The notes: generated by a model from the letters alone, not told the origin. A stretch of 64,000 nucleotides of DNA from Massilia sp. 9I (GCF_902506415.1 NZ_LR733275.1:2333795-2397794), one strand, 5' to 3'. Shown: positions 53,834 to 64,000, numbered from the stretch's first letter. Program-made: numbers and translations.

Positions 53834-55792
53834 TCAGCGCGAGCTCGGCGCGATCATGCCGCGCAGGCCGCTGGTGCGGTGGGTGCGCTCGGCGATGGCA
53901 TCGAGCAGCACGGCGCCCGGCGGCGAGACCAGGGTGAACAGCTCGCTGGCGCGGGTGATGCCGGTGTAGACCAGCTCGCGGGTGAGCACGGCGCCGCGCT
54001 CGCGCGGCAGGGCCAGCACCGTGTGGCGGAATTCCGAACCCTGCGACTTGTGCACCGTCATGGCAAAGGCCGTTTCGACGTTGCGCAGGCGGGTGGCGAG
54101 CACGCTGCGCACCGTATCGCCTTCCAGGAAATAGACGCGCAGCGCACCGGGACGGGCCGGATCCGGCAGGGTGACGCCGATGTCGCCGTTATAGACGCCG
54201 GTGCCGTAATCATTGCGGGTGACCATCACCGGACGCCCGACGTACCACTCGCCGTTCGGCCTCAAGAGCCCGGCCTGGGCCAGGCGCGCGGCCACGGCCT
54301 CGTTCAGGCCGGTCACGCCCCATTCGCCGTCGCGCACGGCGCACAGGATGCGGAAGGACTCGAAGCGCTGCAGCACCTGGCGCACCCATTCTTTATGATT
54401 CGTGTTCAATCCGGCCTCCGGGGCCGTATTCAACACATCCAGGTAAGAACCGTAGCCGGACTGGGCCAGCTGCAGCACATGCTGCTGCTGGGCGTTCTCG
54501 ATCCAGCGCACGCCGCTTTTCTCGGCATTGCCGGCGCGCAGCACGGCTTCGGCGCGCAGCGCGTCGCCGGCGTTCACCGCCAGCGCCAGCTGGCCGATCG
54601 GGCCGCCGAAGCGCCGGCTGTGGCGCAGCATCACGGTCTGCTGGGCCAGGGCGCCGGCGTCGCCCAGGAATTCGCTGGGGAGCTCTTCGCCGCTGGCGGC
54701 CAGCGCGTAGTCGAGGGTGGCTTCGGTGTAGCCGCCGGCCTGGGCGTTGTGGCACAGGTCGCCCAGCACCGCGCCCGCCTCCACCGAGGCCAGCTGGTCC
54801 TTGTCGCCCAGCAGGATCAGCGTCGCGTTGGGCGGCAGCGCATCGAGCAGCGAGGCCATCATTTCGAGGTGGACCATCGAGGCTTCATCGACGATCAGGA
54901 CGTCGACGTCGAGCGGATTGCCGCGGTGGTGGGCAAAGGCGCGGGTGTCGGGCCGCGCACCCAGTAGGCTGTGCAGGGTACGCGCCGCGCCCATGCGCTG
55001 GGTCAGGTCGCGCAGCGGCAGTTGCGAACCGACCTTGTCGGCCAGCTCGCCCAGCGCCTTGTCGATCGACTGCTTCAGGCGCGCCGCCGCCTTGCCGGTC
55101 GGCGCGGCCAGGGCGATGCGCTGGCTGCCCGCTTCCGGCGCGGTGGCGAACAGCAGCGCCAGCAGGCGCGCCACGGTATAGGTCTTGCCGGTGCCGGGGC
55201 CGCCGGTGATGATCGCCACCGAACCGCGCAGTGCGATGGCGCAGGCCAGCTTCTGCCAGTCCGGCCCCTCGTTGCCAGCCTGGGTCGAGAACAGGACGTC
55301 GAGCCAGCCGCGCACGTCGCGCACGTCGACCTCGCGCAGCTTGGTGGCGCGCTCGCGCACCGCGCGCGCCACCAGGGTCTCGTCGCGCCAGTAGCGGCGC
55401 AGGTAGAGGCGGTCGCCGTCGAGCACCAGCGGCTGGTCGTAGTCGAAGGCGCCGACTTCCCACACCTGGCCGCAGGCGGCCAGATGCTGGGCCCAGGCCT
55501 GCGCCGCCTTCGGCAGCGGGCCGGCGGCGCGCGCGAGCATCTTCCACTGCTCGTCTTCCCAGCCGAGCAGCGCGGCCGGGCCGGCGGCCAGGTCGGCCAG
55601 CAGCAGGCAGCTGTGGCCCTGCCCTTCGAGCTCGGACAGCACGCTCGAGGCCAGCACCAGCGACGGCGGCGTCGGGCCGAGCGAGGCGATGAAGCGGGCA
55701 AAGGCGCAAGACAGGCGGCGCAGCTCGCCCGTTTCGCTCAGGCGCGTCAGTTCGCTCCACAGCAGCTCGATATTCGCCTCAGTCCTGGCCAT
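53834..55792 (-). CDS. recD: Exodeoxyribonuclease V subunit alpha (RecD)
   Basis: A 652-residue 5'-3' helicase subunit of RecBCD, which processes DNA double-strand ends for recombination. Walker A GGPGTGKT is at 197-204, and the DEAD-type motif VLIVDEASMVH follows (about 300-310). The C-terminal part contains MTVHKSQGSEF and VYTGITRA (motifs V and VI). It begins 3 bases after the recB stop, with GAGGAG at the recB end as its ribosome-binding site. It is last in the recC-recB-recD operon. Confidence 0.95.
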   Translation of the reverse strand: MARTEANIELLWSELTRLSETGELRRLSCAFARFIASLGPTPPSLVLASSVLSELEGQGHSCLLLADLAAGPAALLGWEDEQWKMLARAAGPLPKAAQAWAQHLAACGQVWEVGAFDYDQPLVLDGDRLYLRRYWRDETLVARAVRERATKLREVDVRDVRGWLDVLFSTQAGNEGPDWQKLACAIALRGSVAIITGGPGTGKTYTVARLLALLFATAPEAGSQRIALAAPTGKAAARLKQSIDKALGELADKVGSQLPLRDLTQRMGAARTLHSLLGARPDTRAFAHHRGNPLDVDVLIVDEASMVHLEMMASLLDALPPNATLILLGDKDQLASVEAGAVLGDLCHNAQAGGYTEATLDYALAASGEELPSEFLGDAGALAQQTVMLRHSRRFGGPIGQLALAVNAGDALRAEAVLRAGNAEKSGVRWIENAQQQHVLQLAQSGYGSYLDVLNTAPEAGLNTNHKEWVRQVLQRFESFRILCAVRDGEWGVTGLNEAVAARLAQAGLLRPNGEWYVGRPVMVTRNDYGTGVYNGDIGVTLPDPARPGALRVYFLEGDTVRSVLATRLRNVETAFAMTVHKSQGSEFRHTVLALPRERGAVLTRELVYTGITRASELFTLVSPPGAVLLDAIAERTHRTSGLRGMIAPSSR

Positions 55793-55795
55793 GTC

Positions 55796-58700
55796 TTACT
55801 CCTCCTTGCCCAGCAGGCGTTCGAGACCGTCCAGCAGTTCCAGGTCCGGGTCCAGGACGCAGCAGCCGCGCGTGTCCGTGTTCGCGATCCCGCGCAGGAA
55901 CAGGAACACGGCCCCGCCCAGCTGGCGGCGCGGCTCGTAGGCATCGCCCAGGCGGCTTTTGAGCAGGCGGTGCAGCGCCAGCATGTAGATGCTGCCCTGG
56001 ATATCATAACGGTGGTCGGCCATGCCCAGTTCCATCGCAGCCTGGGTATAGGCGGCGTCGCCCGGGCCCAGCGCATTGGTCTTGTAGTCGAGCACCCAGT
56101 AGCGTCCCTCGTGCTCGAACACGAGGTCGGCGAAGCCCTTGAGCATGCCGTGCAGGACCCGCTCCGGCAAGATCGGGCGCTCCAGGCCCTTCATGATGCG
56201 CGCGCGGCACAGGCGGTCGAGCTGCACCACATCGAGGCGCTCGCTGGGGAACCAGAATTCCAGTTCCGGCACCGGATCGCGCAAGTCACTCAACGAGGCG
56301 CCCAGCGGCGGCAGCGGCGTGGTGGCGGCCGCATGCAGCCAGGCCAGGGCGTCGTCCAGGCGGTGCCCCCAGCCGGCGCGCTCGATGCGCTGGCCCAGGC
56401 GCACCAGGTATTCCGGTTCATCGGCGCGCTCGAAGCCTTCGCCCGCCATCCACTCGAGCTGCTCGTGCATGAAATTGCCGGGCACCGAGCCGCGCGGGAA
56501 GCGGTGCCAGGGTGCGTCGTCGATGCGCGGCGGGGTCGCCAGTTGCGGGTCTTCTTCGAGCAGGGTCTGTTCCTGGGCGCGCATCGGCGCCGGCGGCGGG
56601 GGCGCCGCTGGCAGCTGGGCGCTCACGGCATGGCGCACCAGCGAGGTAAAGGAACCGATCGACCAGTCGCGTTCGAAACGGGCCTCGTAGCGCGGCGCCG
56701 CCAACAGGTCCGGGCGCACGTCCTCGCGCGCCAGCAGCGTGCGGCCTTCAGCCTCGGCCAGGTCGTGCAGCACGATGCCGTCGACGTCCCCGCGCAGGCG
56801 CTCCAGGCGCTCGCGCAGCAGTTCGGCCTCGATCTTCTCGCCGCCCCCTAACAGGTAGCCCAGCGCCGACTCGTGCAGGCGGTTCTCGTTCTTGCTGCGG
56901 CCACTGATCGGCGCCGCGCCCAGCCACAGGAAGTGACGCGCGCGCGTCAAAGCCACGTAGAGCAGGCGCAGGTCTTCTTCCAGGCGCGCGCGGTCGACGG
57001 CTTCGAGCGCCTCTTCGCCCATCGCCAGGTCGAGGTGGCGTGCGCCGTCCTGCCCCACGAATTCGAAGAAGGCGCGGTTGCGGCGGTCGGTCCGGCGCGC
57101 GGTCACCGCGAACGGCAGGTAGACCAGCGGATATTCCAGGCCCTTCGACTTGTGGACCGTCACCACCTTGACCAGTTCGGCATCGCTTTCCAGGCGCAGC
57201 ACCCGTTCGTCGCCGCCCTCGCCCAGGCCTTCGAGCTGCTCGGCCAGCCAGCGGATCAGGGCCTGCTCGCCTTCCAACTGGGTGCTGGCTTCCTGCAGCA
57301 GTTCGGCCAGGTGCAGCAAATTGGTCAGGCGGCGCTCGCCGCCCGGCTGGCGCAGCAGGCGCGCCGGCAGGCCGAGTTCGTGCACGAAGCGGCGCAGCAT
57401 GGCCAGCACGCCCTGGCGCTGCCAGGCGCCGTGCAGGTTCTTCAGCTGCTCGACGCGCGCTTCCCAGGCCACTTCGTCGGACGACAGCCTGGCCAGTTCG
57501 CCCAGCGGCAGGCCGGCGGTGCGGGTGGCGAAGGCGGCGCGCGCCAGGGTGCCGTCGAGGGGGTTGGCGACCGCGTACAGCCAGCGCAGCACGTCGGCCG
57601 CTTCTTCGCTCTCGACCACGGAATCCTTGTCGGACAGGTAGACGCTCGCCACCTTGCGCTCGACCAGGGCGCGGCGCACGGCAGCGGCCTCGCGCCGGTC
57701 GCGCACCAGGATCGCGATATCGGCCGGCATCAGGCGGCGGAAACGCTCGCCGTCCGAGAAGCCGACGCGCTCGTCTCCCAGCAGGCCCACGATGTGCTCG
57801 GCGCAGTGGTGGGCAAAATAGTCGCGGTAGGCTTCCTGGTTCATGGGGCCGGCACAGCACACCGACATCGCGTGCTGCGGACCATCGGCTCCGACCAGGC
57901 GCTCGCGGTGGCCCTTGGCCGCCACCGCCTCGAACGGCAGCGGATTGTCCTCGCCGCGGCGGAAGCGGAAGGCGCCGGCCGGATAGCCGCCCTGCCCTTC
58001 GTGCCCTTCGGCGTGGCGGAACAGCTGGTTCACCGCTTCCACCAGCGGCGCGGTGGAACGGTAATTCACGCCCAGCTGGTAGTGGCGGCCCGCGGTCGCG
58101 CGGCGCGCGGACAGATAGCTGTGGATGTCGGCGCCGCGGAAACCGTAGATCGACTGCTTGGGGTCGCCGATCAGGAACAGCCCGCGCTCCGGATCGTTAT
58201 CGGCCACCCGGTACAGCAGGTCGAAGATGCGGTACTGGTCGGGCGAGGTGTCCTGGAATTCGTCGACCATCGCCACCGGGAACTGCTGCACGATGCGTGC
58301 GCGCAGCGCTTCGCCGTTCGGCCCCTCCAGCGCGTCCTTCAGGCGCTCCAGCATGTCGGCAAAGCCGAACTGGCGGTTGCGCGCCTTCAGCTCGCGCATG
58401 CGCGCGGCGATGTGGCTGGCGGCATGGCGCAGCAAGGCATGCGACAGCGGCTGCAGTCGCGCCAGCGCTTCCTTCAGCGGCGCCGTGAATGCGAAGCAGG
58501 CCGGCACCTCGGCCACGAAGTCCTTGCTGAAGGCGTCCACGATGCCGTCCGGGCACAGGCGCTTCCATGCGGTGTCGTTCAGGTCGGGCAGCACGCGCGC
58601 CGGATCCTGGGCCCAGGCGCGCAGCGCCTCGAACCACTTCACCAGCGAATCGGCGCGCATCTTGTTGCCGTTGAAGCACTTGGCATTGCGCTCGCGCTGG

Positions 58701-59452
58701 GCCGCAATCCAGCCCTCCATCTCGTCGGCGCGGGCAGCCCAGCCTTCCTTGAGGCTGGCCAGTTCGGCGCGCAGGGCAGCCTGCACGCGTGCCACCACCA
58801 CGCCGAGCGGCTCCGGCGCGCATTCACCCAGCAGGTGGGTGCGCGTGACCAGTTCGCGCACGCCGCCCTTGAGGGCTTCGACGTCCTTCCAGCACTCGCG
58901 CACCGAGGCCAGGGCATTCGCGCCCAGCGGGTAGATGTGCTGGCGCCAGTAGTCGTGCGCCGCGTCCTCGAACAGGGCCCGCTCGTCGCTCACCAGTTCT
59001 TCATCGAACAGGCTGCCGGAGTCAAAGGCGTGTTCGCGCAGCATGCGCTGGCACCAGGCGTCGATGGTGAAGATCGCCGCCTCGTCCATCGTTTCGGCGG
59101 CCAGCACCAGGCGATGCGCCGCCACGCTGCGCTCCGCTTCGCCCGGATAGGCCGCGAGCAGCTCGCGTAAATAAGGGTCGTCGGCGTCGAGCTGGCCGCG
59201 GAAGAAGGCAGCCGCCTCCACCAGGCGCTCGCGCACCCGGTTGGCCAGTTCGCGCGTGGCGGCGCGGGTGAAGGTCATCACCAGGATTTCGCTCGGCAGC
59301 AGCGGACGCAGGTAGGCGGCGTCAAGCCCGTGGCCCAGCACCAGGCGCAGGTAAAGCGCGGCGATGGTCCAGGTCTTGCCGGTGCCGGCCGAGGCCTCGA
59401 TCAGGCGCGTGCCGTGCAGCGGGAAGATTAACGGTTCGAGGAGCTGGCTCAT
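55796..59452 (-). CDS. recB: Exodeoxyribonuclease V subunit beta (RecB)
   Basis: A 1218-residue helicase-nuclease. Walker A ASAGTGKT (about 20-27) and QFPVAMVDEFQDTSPDQY (Walker B) mark UvrD-like 3'-5' helicase motifs. The C-terminal nuclease domain contains RYWVLDYKTNALG, with the catalytic Asp/Lys pair DYK. It is the main motor and the only nuclease of the complex. The start was placed at the ATG at 59452, four bases inside the recC stop (ATGA overlap); a longer upstream frame is a shadow of recC. Confidence 0.95.
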   Translation of the reverse strand: MSQLLEPLIFPLHGTRLIEASAGTGKTWTIAALYLRLVLGHGLDAAYLRPLLPSEILVMTFTRAATRELANRVRERLVEAAAFFRGQLDADDPYLRELLAAYPGEAERSVAAHRLVLAAETMDEAAIFTIDAWCQRMLREHAFDSGSLFDEELVSDERALFEDAAHDYWRQHIYPLGANALASVRECWKDVEALKGGVRELVTRTHLLGECAPEPLGVVVARVQAALRAELASLKEGWAARADEMEGWIAAQRERNAKCFNGNKMRADSLVKWFEALRAWAQDPARVLPDLNDTAWKRLCPDGIVDAFSKDFVAEVPACFAFTAPLKEALARLQPLSHALLRHAASHIAARMRELKARNRQFGFADMLERLKDALEGPNGEALRARIVQQFPVAMVDEFQDTSPDQYRIFDLLYRVADNDPERGLFLIGDPKQSIYGFRGADIHSYLSARRATAGRHYQLGVNYRSTAPLVEAVNQLFRHAEGHEGQGGYPAGAFRFRRGEDNPLPFEAVAAKGHRERLVGADGPQHAMSVCCAGPMNQEAYRDYFAHHCAEHIVGLLGDERVGFSDGERFRRLMPADIAILVRDRREAAAVRRALVERKVASVYLSDKDSVVESEEAADVLRWLYAVANPLDGTLARAAFATRTAGLPLGELARLSSDEVAWEARVEQLKNLHGAWQRQGVLAMLRRFVHELGLPARLLRQPGGERRLTNLLHLAELLQEASTQLEGEQALIRWLAEQLEGLGEGGDERVLRLESDAELVKVVTVHKSKGLEYPLVYLPFAVTARRTDRRNRAFFEFVGQDGARHLDLAMGEEALEAVDRARLEEDLRLLYVALTRARHFLWLGAAPISGRSKNENRLHESALGYLLGGGEKIEAELLRERLERLRGDVDGIVLHDLAEAEGRTLLAREDVRPDLLAAPRYEARFERDWSIGSFTSLVRHAVSAQLPAAPPPPAPMRAQEQTLLEEDPQLATPPRIDDAPWHRFPRGSVPGNFMHEQLEWMAGEGFERADEPEYLVRLGQRIERAGWGHRLDDALAWLHAAATTPLPPLGASLSDLRDPVPELEFWFPSERLDVVQLDRLCRARIMKGLERPILPERVLHGMLKGFADLVFEHEGRYWVLDYKTNALGPGDAAYTQAAMELGMADHRYDIQGSIYMLALHRLLKSRLGDAYEPRRQLGGAVFLFLRGIANTDTRGCCVLDPDLELLDGLERLLGKEE

Positions 59453-62400
59453 TCGCTCTCCTCCGCCACGGCGCCATTCAGGGGCGCCACGTGCACCGCG
59501 CTTTCCAGCCATTCGGCCAGCGGCCCGTACAGGTCGCGCGCCACGTGCGGCCAGTCGCCGGCCGCCACCAGGGCCGCGAAGTCCGGCCACAGGCGCGCCA
59601 GGCACAGTTCATCGACCTCGCCCGAGATCTCATAGCCGCCGTCGTAGACACTGCGCGCATCGCCTTCCTGCAGCAGCGCCAGCGCGGTCTTGCAGGCCAC
59701 GCCCAGCGGGCGGTCCAGGTTGGTGCGCCACAGTGTGGCCAGGTCGTGCAGCGTGGCAGCGGCATCGAGCGGGCTCATGGCGTCCATGGTCAGGATGGCG
59801 TCGCGCGCCACCAGGTGGCCTGCCACGGGCGCGCCGGCCGCGGCGGCGGCCAGCTGGCGCAGCCATGCGTCGATCAGCTTGTCGCCGCGCGGGCGCCCTT
59901 CCCGGTCCAGCACCTTGGACGACACCTGCATCAGCCAGGCGGTTTCCTCGCCATCGGTGCGCAGGCGGTCGATCCAGTCGTCTAGGACAATCCCCTCGCC
60001 CAGGCCCAGGCTGACCGCACGCTTGGGCGCCGTGTGCGGGAAGCGCGCGCCCAATTCCAGCCAGGCGGTGCGCACCGGGACCAGGCCGTCGACCAGCTCC
60101 TGCTGCCAGTGGCGGCCCAGCAGGCCGATCGGCAGCACGCCTTCGCGCGCCAGGCGTTCGGCGCGCGTGGTCAGCAGGGTGCGCACCTCGTGCGGCTGTT
60201 CGGCGGGCCCGCTGTCGTCGAGCAGGTGGTCCTCGATGAAGTAGCGCTCCAGCGCGTCGAGCGAGAACGGCTCCTCGTCCTCGCCGACCACGGCGGCATC
60301 GGCGAACACCACGCCCAGGCGGCGCCGGAAGAAGTAGCGCGCCGGCTGGCGCAGGAAAGCGGCCAGCTCTCCCAGCTTCAGTACGAAGCCCGGCTCCATT
60401 TCATAGGGCGGCAGCGCGTCCACCGCGCTCTCCGTTTCGTCGGCGCCGTGGGCCGAGCGCCACTCGCCCGCATAGGTCAGCAGGCCGCCCCGTTCGAAGT
60501 AGCGCCGGCTGAAGGGCTGCAGCGCGTGTTCGACCGTGCGCTCCGATAAATCGAGGTCCCAGCCGTTCTTGAGGTAGTCGCGCAGCTGGGCCACCAGCAC
60601 CGAGGCCGGCTGCTCGCTGTTGTCGCGCACGTTGCGCCCGACCCAGCTGACGTACAGCTTGTCGCGCGCCGACAGCAGGGCTTCCAGCATCAGGTAGCGG
60701 TCGTCGTCGCGGCGCGAACGGTCGCCGGGACGCGCCATGCCGGGCAGCGCCAGCAGGTCGAAGTCGGCCTGTTGGGTACGGCGTGGGAAGTCGCCATCGT
60801 TCATGCCGAGCAGGCACACCACGCGGAACGGCACGGCGCGCATCGGCATCAGGGTGCAGAAGGTCACGCCACCCGACACGAACTGGTGGTTCAGGGTCGG
60901 CTGGTCGAGCTGGCCGAGCCAGGATTCGCGCATCACGGCAAGGGGTACCGGCTCGCTGAATTCGGCGCTGTCACAGGTCTCGAGCCAGCACTGCAGCGCC
61001 TCGTTCAGCTGGGCCAGGGTCAGGCGGTCGGCTTCGATGGCGGGATGGAAGAAGCCGGCGAGCAGCGCGCGCGCAGCTTCGCCCCACTCGGCCGGGGTGC
61101 GCGACTGCACCAGCGCGGCGCGCCAATGCAGCAGGGTGTCGATGAACTGGGCCAGCGAGCCGGCCAGGGCGGCGTCCAGCCCGCCCACTTCCGCATACGG
61201 CTCGATGTCGCCGAAGCTGGCGCCGGCGCCGCTGGCATAGCCGAGCAGCATGCGGCGCACGCCGAAGATCCAGGCATTCTGCTCGCCCACCGAAGCCAGC
61301 CCCAGGCCGGCACGGTGTTCGCGGTCCAGGCCCCAGCGCACGCCCGAGCCCTCGATCCAGCGGCCGAGGATGGGCAGGTCGTCGGCCTCGAGGCCGAAGC
61401 GTCCGGCCACGGCCGGGACGTCCAGCAGGTCGCGCACTTCGCTCTGGCGGCAGCGCTGCTGCGGCAGGCGCAGCAGCCATTCGAGCGCCACCAGCAGCGG
61501 GTTCACGCTGCGGTCGCGCACGTCGCCGATCTCGAAGGGGATGTGGCGCGGATCCTTGCGGCGATGCTGGTCGAACACGGCGTGGATCGCGGCCGAGAAC
61601 ACGTCGATGTCGGGCACCATCACCACCACGTCGCGCGGGCGCAGGCTGGGGTCCTGGGCGAACCAGGACAGCAGCTGGTCGTGCAGCACCTCGACTTCGC
61701 GCTGGACGCTGTGGGTGATGTGGAACTCGATCGAGCGGTCCTCGCGCGGCGGCGCCACGTGCGGGTGTTCGTCGGGCGGCAGCAGGTCGCGCACCGCGGC
61801 CTGCACCTGCTGCAGCAGGGTCTCGCCCTCGCTGTCGTCGAACAGGTCGACCCGCATGTTGTCGTAACGGCTGCCCTCGCCCTGGTCGAACTCGTCGAGC
61901 ATGCGCACGAAGTCGCGTCCCTGGCGGCCCCAGCTCGCCAGCAGCGGGTGGGCATGCATGTGCAGTTCCTCGACCGGTACGCTCGCCAGTTCCAGGCCGC
62001 CGCGCGGCTGCTGGCGGCGCCGTGCGGCCTTGAGCAGTTCGCGCCCCTCGATGATGTCGCCCCAGTAGAAGCGGCAGGGATTCGGCACCGCGAACAGCAC
62101 CTGGGTATGGCGCGACAGAGCGGCGATGGCCTGCAGGGTCTGGTAAGGCAGGGTCGACATGCCGAACAGGATCACGCGGCGCGGCAGGCGCGATGCGGGT
62201 TCACGGCCGGACTCGACCGCGGCCAGGAACTGCTCGTGGATACTGGCGCGGCCGGTGACGCGCTGTTCAAGCGGCAGGCTGGCGTGGATTTCACGCCACA
62301 GGCAGGCCTGCCATTTCAGGTCGGGCCCCAGCGGCAGCGGGTCGCCCACCGGGCGGCGCAGCTGGTCGCGCCCCGCTTCCCAGTCGGCCAGCCAGTCGGA

Positions 62401-62847
62401 ACGGTAGACCTGGTACTGGTCGTACAGGTCGGCCAGGCGCTCGGCCAGCTGCAGGCGGCGTTCGGGGCAACCGTCGCCCAGGAACTGCTTGAGCGGGGCG
62501 TAGCTGGCGTCCTCCACCAGGCTGGGGAGCAGGCGCATCAGGCGCCAGGTGAGCGGGTCCTTGTCGAAGGGCGCGCGGGTGGGCACCCGCTCGCGCCCGA
62601 GCATGCCGCGGTAGGCTTCCCACAGGAAGCGCGCCGGCAGCGCCACGCGGGTGGCGGCGCACACGCCCATTTCCTCGGCCAGCGCGATCTTCAGCCACTC
62701 GGCCACCCCGTTCGACTGCACCAGGATGGTCTCCTGCTCGAGCGCGCCCAGCGGGTGGCGGCGCAGCCAGTCGAACATGGCGCTGCGCAGCAATTCCATC
62801 TGGTTGCCGTGCAAGATTAACAAGCCTGGGGTGATCGGGGAGGACAT
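59449..62847 (-). CDS. recC: Exodeoxyribonuclease V subunit gamma (RecC)
   Basis: A 1132-residue protein that recognises Chi and holds the complex together. It resembles a helicase-nuclease with dead sites, as expected. Family patterns include QSNGVAEWLKIALAEEMGVC near the start and ILFGMSTLPYQTLQAIAAL and PVPLAVMRESWLGQLDQPTL later. The start is the ATG at 62847; a TTG seven codons upstream is possible. It is first in the recCBD operon and divergent from nothing visible: the next gene upstream is on the same strand with a 104-base gap. Confidence 0.93.
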   Translation of the reverse strand: MSSPITPGLLILHGNQMELLRSAMFDWLRRHPLGALEQETILVQSNGVAEWLKIALAEEMGVCAATRVALPARFLWEAYRGMLGRERVPTRAPFDKDPLTWRLMRLLPSLVEDASYAPLKQFLGDGCPERRLQLAERLADLYDQYQVYRSDWLADWEAGRDQLRRPVGDPLPLGPDLKWQACLWREIHASLPLEQRVTGRASIHEQFLAAVESGREPASRLPRRVILFGMSTLPYQTLQAIAALSRHTQVLFAVPNPCRFYWGDIIEGRELLKAARRRQQPRGGLELASVPVEELHMHAHPLLASWGRQGRDFVRMLDEFDQGEGSRYDNMRVDLFDDSEGETLLQQVQAAVRDLLPPDEHPHVAPPREDRSIEFHITHSVQREVEVLHDQLLSWFAQDPSLRPRDVVVMVPDIDVFSAAIHAVFDQHRRKDPRHIPFEIGDVRDRSVNPLLVALEWLLRLPQQRCRQSEVRDLLDVPAVAGRFGLEADDLPILGRWIEGSGVRWGLDREHRAGLGLASVGEQNAWIFGVRRMLLGYASGAGASFGDIEPYAEVGGLDAALAGSLAQFIDTLLHWRAALVQSRTPAEWGEAARALLAGFFHPAIEADRLTLAQLNEALQCWLETCDSAEFSEPVPLAVMRESWLGQLDQPTLNHQFVSGGVTFCTLMPMRAVPFRVVCLLGMNDGDFPRRTQQADFDLLALPGMARPGDRSRRDDDRYLMLEALLSARDKLYVSWVGRNVRDNSEQPASVLVAQLRDYLKNGWDLDLSERTVEHALQPFSRRYFERGGLLTYAGEWRSAHGADETESAVDALPPYEMEPGFVLKLGELAAFLRQPARYFFRRRLGVVFADAAVVGEDEEPFSLDALERYFIEDHLLDDSGPAEQPHEVRTLLTTRAERLAREGVLPIGLLGRHWQQELVDGLVPVRTAWLELGARFPHTAPKRAVSLGLGEGIVLDDWIDRLRTDGEETAWLMQVSSKVLDREGRPRGDKLIDAWLRQLAAAAAGAPVAGHLVARDAILTMDAMSPLDAAATLHDLATLWRTNLDRPLGVACKTALALLQEGDARSVYDGGYEISGEVDELCLARLWPDFAALVAAGDWPHVARDLYGPLAEWLESAVHVAPLNGAVAEESE

Positions 62848-62951
62848 CGGAACGCTTGGGTTGCTCAAGGGGCAAAGGATACCTGTTTTGGGGGCGGCAC
62901 GGAAGGCTTGGTGCTGAGCATTGACTCTTCAGCAAGCCCGGAAAACCGCCC

Positions 62952-64000
62952 TTAATACCGGTCGTGGTCGCGCACTCCGAGGCGGGCCGTGATCTCGCGT
63001 TCGATGCGCCCCAGTTGGACGCGCAGGCGCGCCGCCAGTGCGCGCGCCTGGGCCGGACGCTGGGCCTGTCCTTCGAGCTCTTCGCACAGGCCGGCGAAGC
63101 CGATGGCGCCGACCGCGCGTGCCGAGGACTTGACGCGGTGCGCCACCGCCACCACCGCCGCCATGTCGCCGGCGCCGAGCGCGGCCTCGATCTCGTCCAG
63201 CGAGGTGCGCGCGCTCGACACGAACAGGAAAGCATATTTGCGCATCCGTTCGCGCTCGCCGCCGAAGGTGGATTCCAGCACCGCATAGTCGACGGCGGCG
63301 TCGCCCGCCACCGGGGCGGCCACCAGGTCCGGCGCCGGCGCCGCGCTGCGCCCCAGGCAGCGCGCGATGGTGGCGGCCAGCAGCTCGGGCACTACCGGCT
63401 TGGTCAGGAATTCGTCCATGCCGGCCTGCAGGCAGCGCTCCCGGTCCTCGAGTCCGGCGTTGGCGGTCATGGCGATCACCAGGGTATCGCGCAGCTGCGG
63501 ATCCTGGCGGATGCGGCGGGTCGCCTCCAGCCCGTCCATGACCGGCATTTGCAAGTCCATCAGGACGCAATCGAAGCGCCCCTGCGCCATCGCGTCCAGG
63601 GCCTCGGCGCCGTTGCCGGCCACGCTGACGACAGCGCCGGCATGCTCCAGCAGCTCGCGCGCGACCTGCTGGTTGAAGGGATTGTCCTCGACCAGCAGCA
63701 CGGCGCAGCCGTCCAGGCGCATCGGCCCCGCGCCGATCGCCGGCGCCGCCCCCAGGCCGGCGCCGGCGCCGTCGTCCAGCCCCAGGCGCGCCGTGAACCA
63801 GAAGGTGCTGCCGCGCCCCGGCGCACTGTCGACCCCGACCTCGCCGCGCATCAGTTCCGCCAGCTGCTTGCTGATCACCAGGCCCAGGCCGGTGCCGCCA
63901 TGGCGGCGTGTGGCCGAGGGGTCGGCCTGGTGGAAGGGGGTGAACAGGCTGGCCAGCTTGTCGGGCGCGATACCGATGCCGCTGTCCTGCACGTCGAAAC
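62952..64000 (-). CDS. Hybrid sensor histidine kinase, C-terminal part (cut by edge)
   Basis: The frame is open at the right edge, so only the C-terminal 350 residues are here. It begins within the ATPase domain: DSGIGIAP (G1 box) and [14 protein letters not shown] (G2 box). A receiver domain follows ([36 protein letters not shown] with phospho-Asp, LTKP Lys), then a C-terminal Hpt domain with [14 protein letters not shown]. The sensor, HAMP/PAS parts and the phospho-His domain lie beyond the window. It is a phosphorelay kinase of the BarA/ArcB kind; its signal is unknown. Confidence 0.9.
   Translation of the reverse strand, partial: FDVQDSGIGIAPDKLASLFTPFHQADPSATRRHGGTGLGLVISKQLAELMRGEVGVDSAPGRGSTFWFTARLGLDDGAGAGLGAAPAIGAGPMRLDGCAVLLVEDNPFNQQVARELLEHAGAVVSVAGNGAEALDAMAQGRFDCVLMDLQMPVMDGLEATRRIRQDPQLRDTLVIAMTANAGLEDRERCLQAGMDEFLTKPVVPELLAATIARCLGRSAAPAPDLVAAPVAGDAAVDYAVLESTFGGERERMRKYAFLFVSSARTSLDEIEAALGAGDMAAVVAVAHRVKSSARAVGAIGFAGLCEELEGQAQRPAQARALAARLRVQLGRIEREITARLGVRDHDRY

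Noticed and set aside
54971..59170. Long plus-strand frames across recD and recB
   Set aside because: They are antisense to genes whose helicase and nuclease motifs are all in place. They have no start signals and no recognisable families.

Overview
The window looks like a chromosomal segment of a GC-rich betaproteobacterium. Oxalobacteraceae, close to Massilia, is my best guess. The grounds are family content and style: a ScoAB CoA-transferase, ETF-ubiquinone oxidoreductase, RecBCD, a beta-1,3-glucanase with CBM56, and a Wzx/Wzy-type exopolysaccharide cluster. This is inference; no rRNA or tRNA gene is present to anchor it.

Layout. 1-573 is the end of a repeat protein running off the left edge. 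829-2956 is a BlaI repressor, an M56 (BlaR1-like) protease fused to a TonB C-terminal domain, and a small TonB-like protein, behind a perfect 16-bp palindrome. 3038-5105 holds scoAB and a divergent PAS-LuxR regulator. 5102-7834 is a decaying stretch around one intact ammonia-lyase gene; it contains a multiply frameshifted small gene, a cut-off upstream partner gene and a broken second copy of the PAS-LuxR regulator. An ECF sigma factor and a secreted DUF4874/DUF4832 protein with a long Pro-Thr linker follow.

11066-30987 is the main accessory feature: about 16 minus-strand genes for a polysaccharide, most of them overlapping by 1-4 bases. They comprise a LysR regulator, a Wzz-like chain-length protein, an initiating polyprenyl-phosphate sugar transferase, a UDP-sugar 4-epimerase, a MurJ/Wzx-type flippase, a Wzy/O-antigen-ligase-like polymerase, four GT4 glycosyltransferases, a polysaccharide deacetylase, an AsnB-type amidotransferase, two GNAT/FemAB-like acyltransferases and a Tat-exported beta-helix protein. 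No Wza-type outer-membrane exporter and no tyrosine kinase lies in the window. Two NarL-type response regulators follow, one without the usual phospho-acceptor Asp.

32950-36353 is a small accessory island of less GC-rich sequence: the remains of a STAND/NACHT-like ATPase gene with two in-frame stops, then three TadE/TadG-type pseudopilin genes without any Tad secretion machinery. 36444-53633 is mixed housekeeping and accessory DNA: an SDR, ETF-QO, two esterases, a tandem-duplicated pair of Gln/Gly/Ser-rich disordered proteins with duplicated promoters, an amino-acid ABC permease and binding protein lacking an ATPase gene, a methyltransferase, a GH16-CBM56 glucanase with a clear promoter and LacI-type operator, a phosphoesterase, DUF378, DUF882, Amj and GNAT proteins, a sulfate-binding protein, a PBP7-like peptidase and an RDD protein. 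53834-62847 is recCBD, and the right edge cuts a hybrid sensor kinase.

The best candidates for something undescribed are the polysaccharide cluster as a whole, the Q/G-rich protein pair, and the decayed regions around the lyase and the STAND-like gene.
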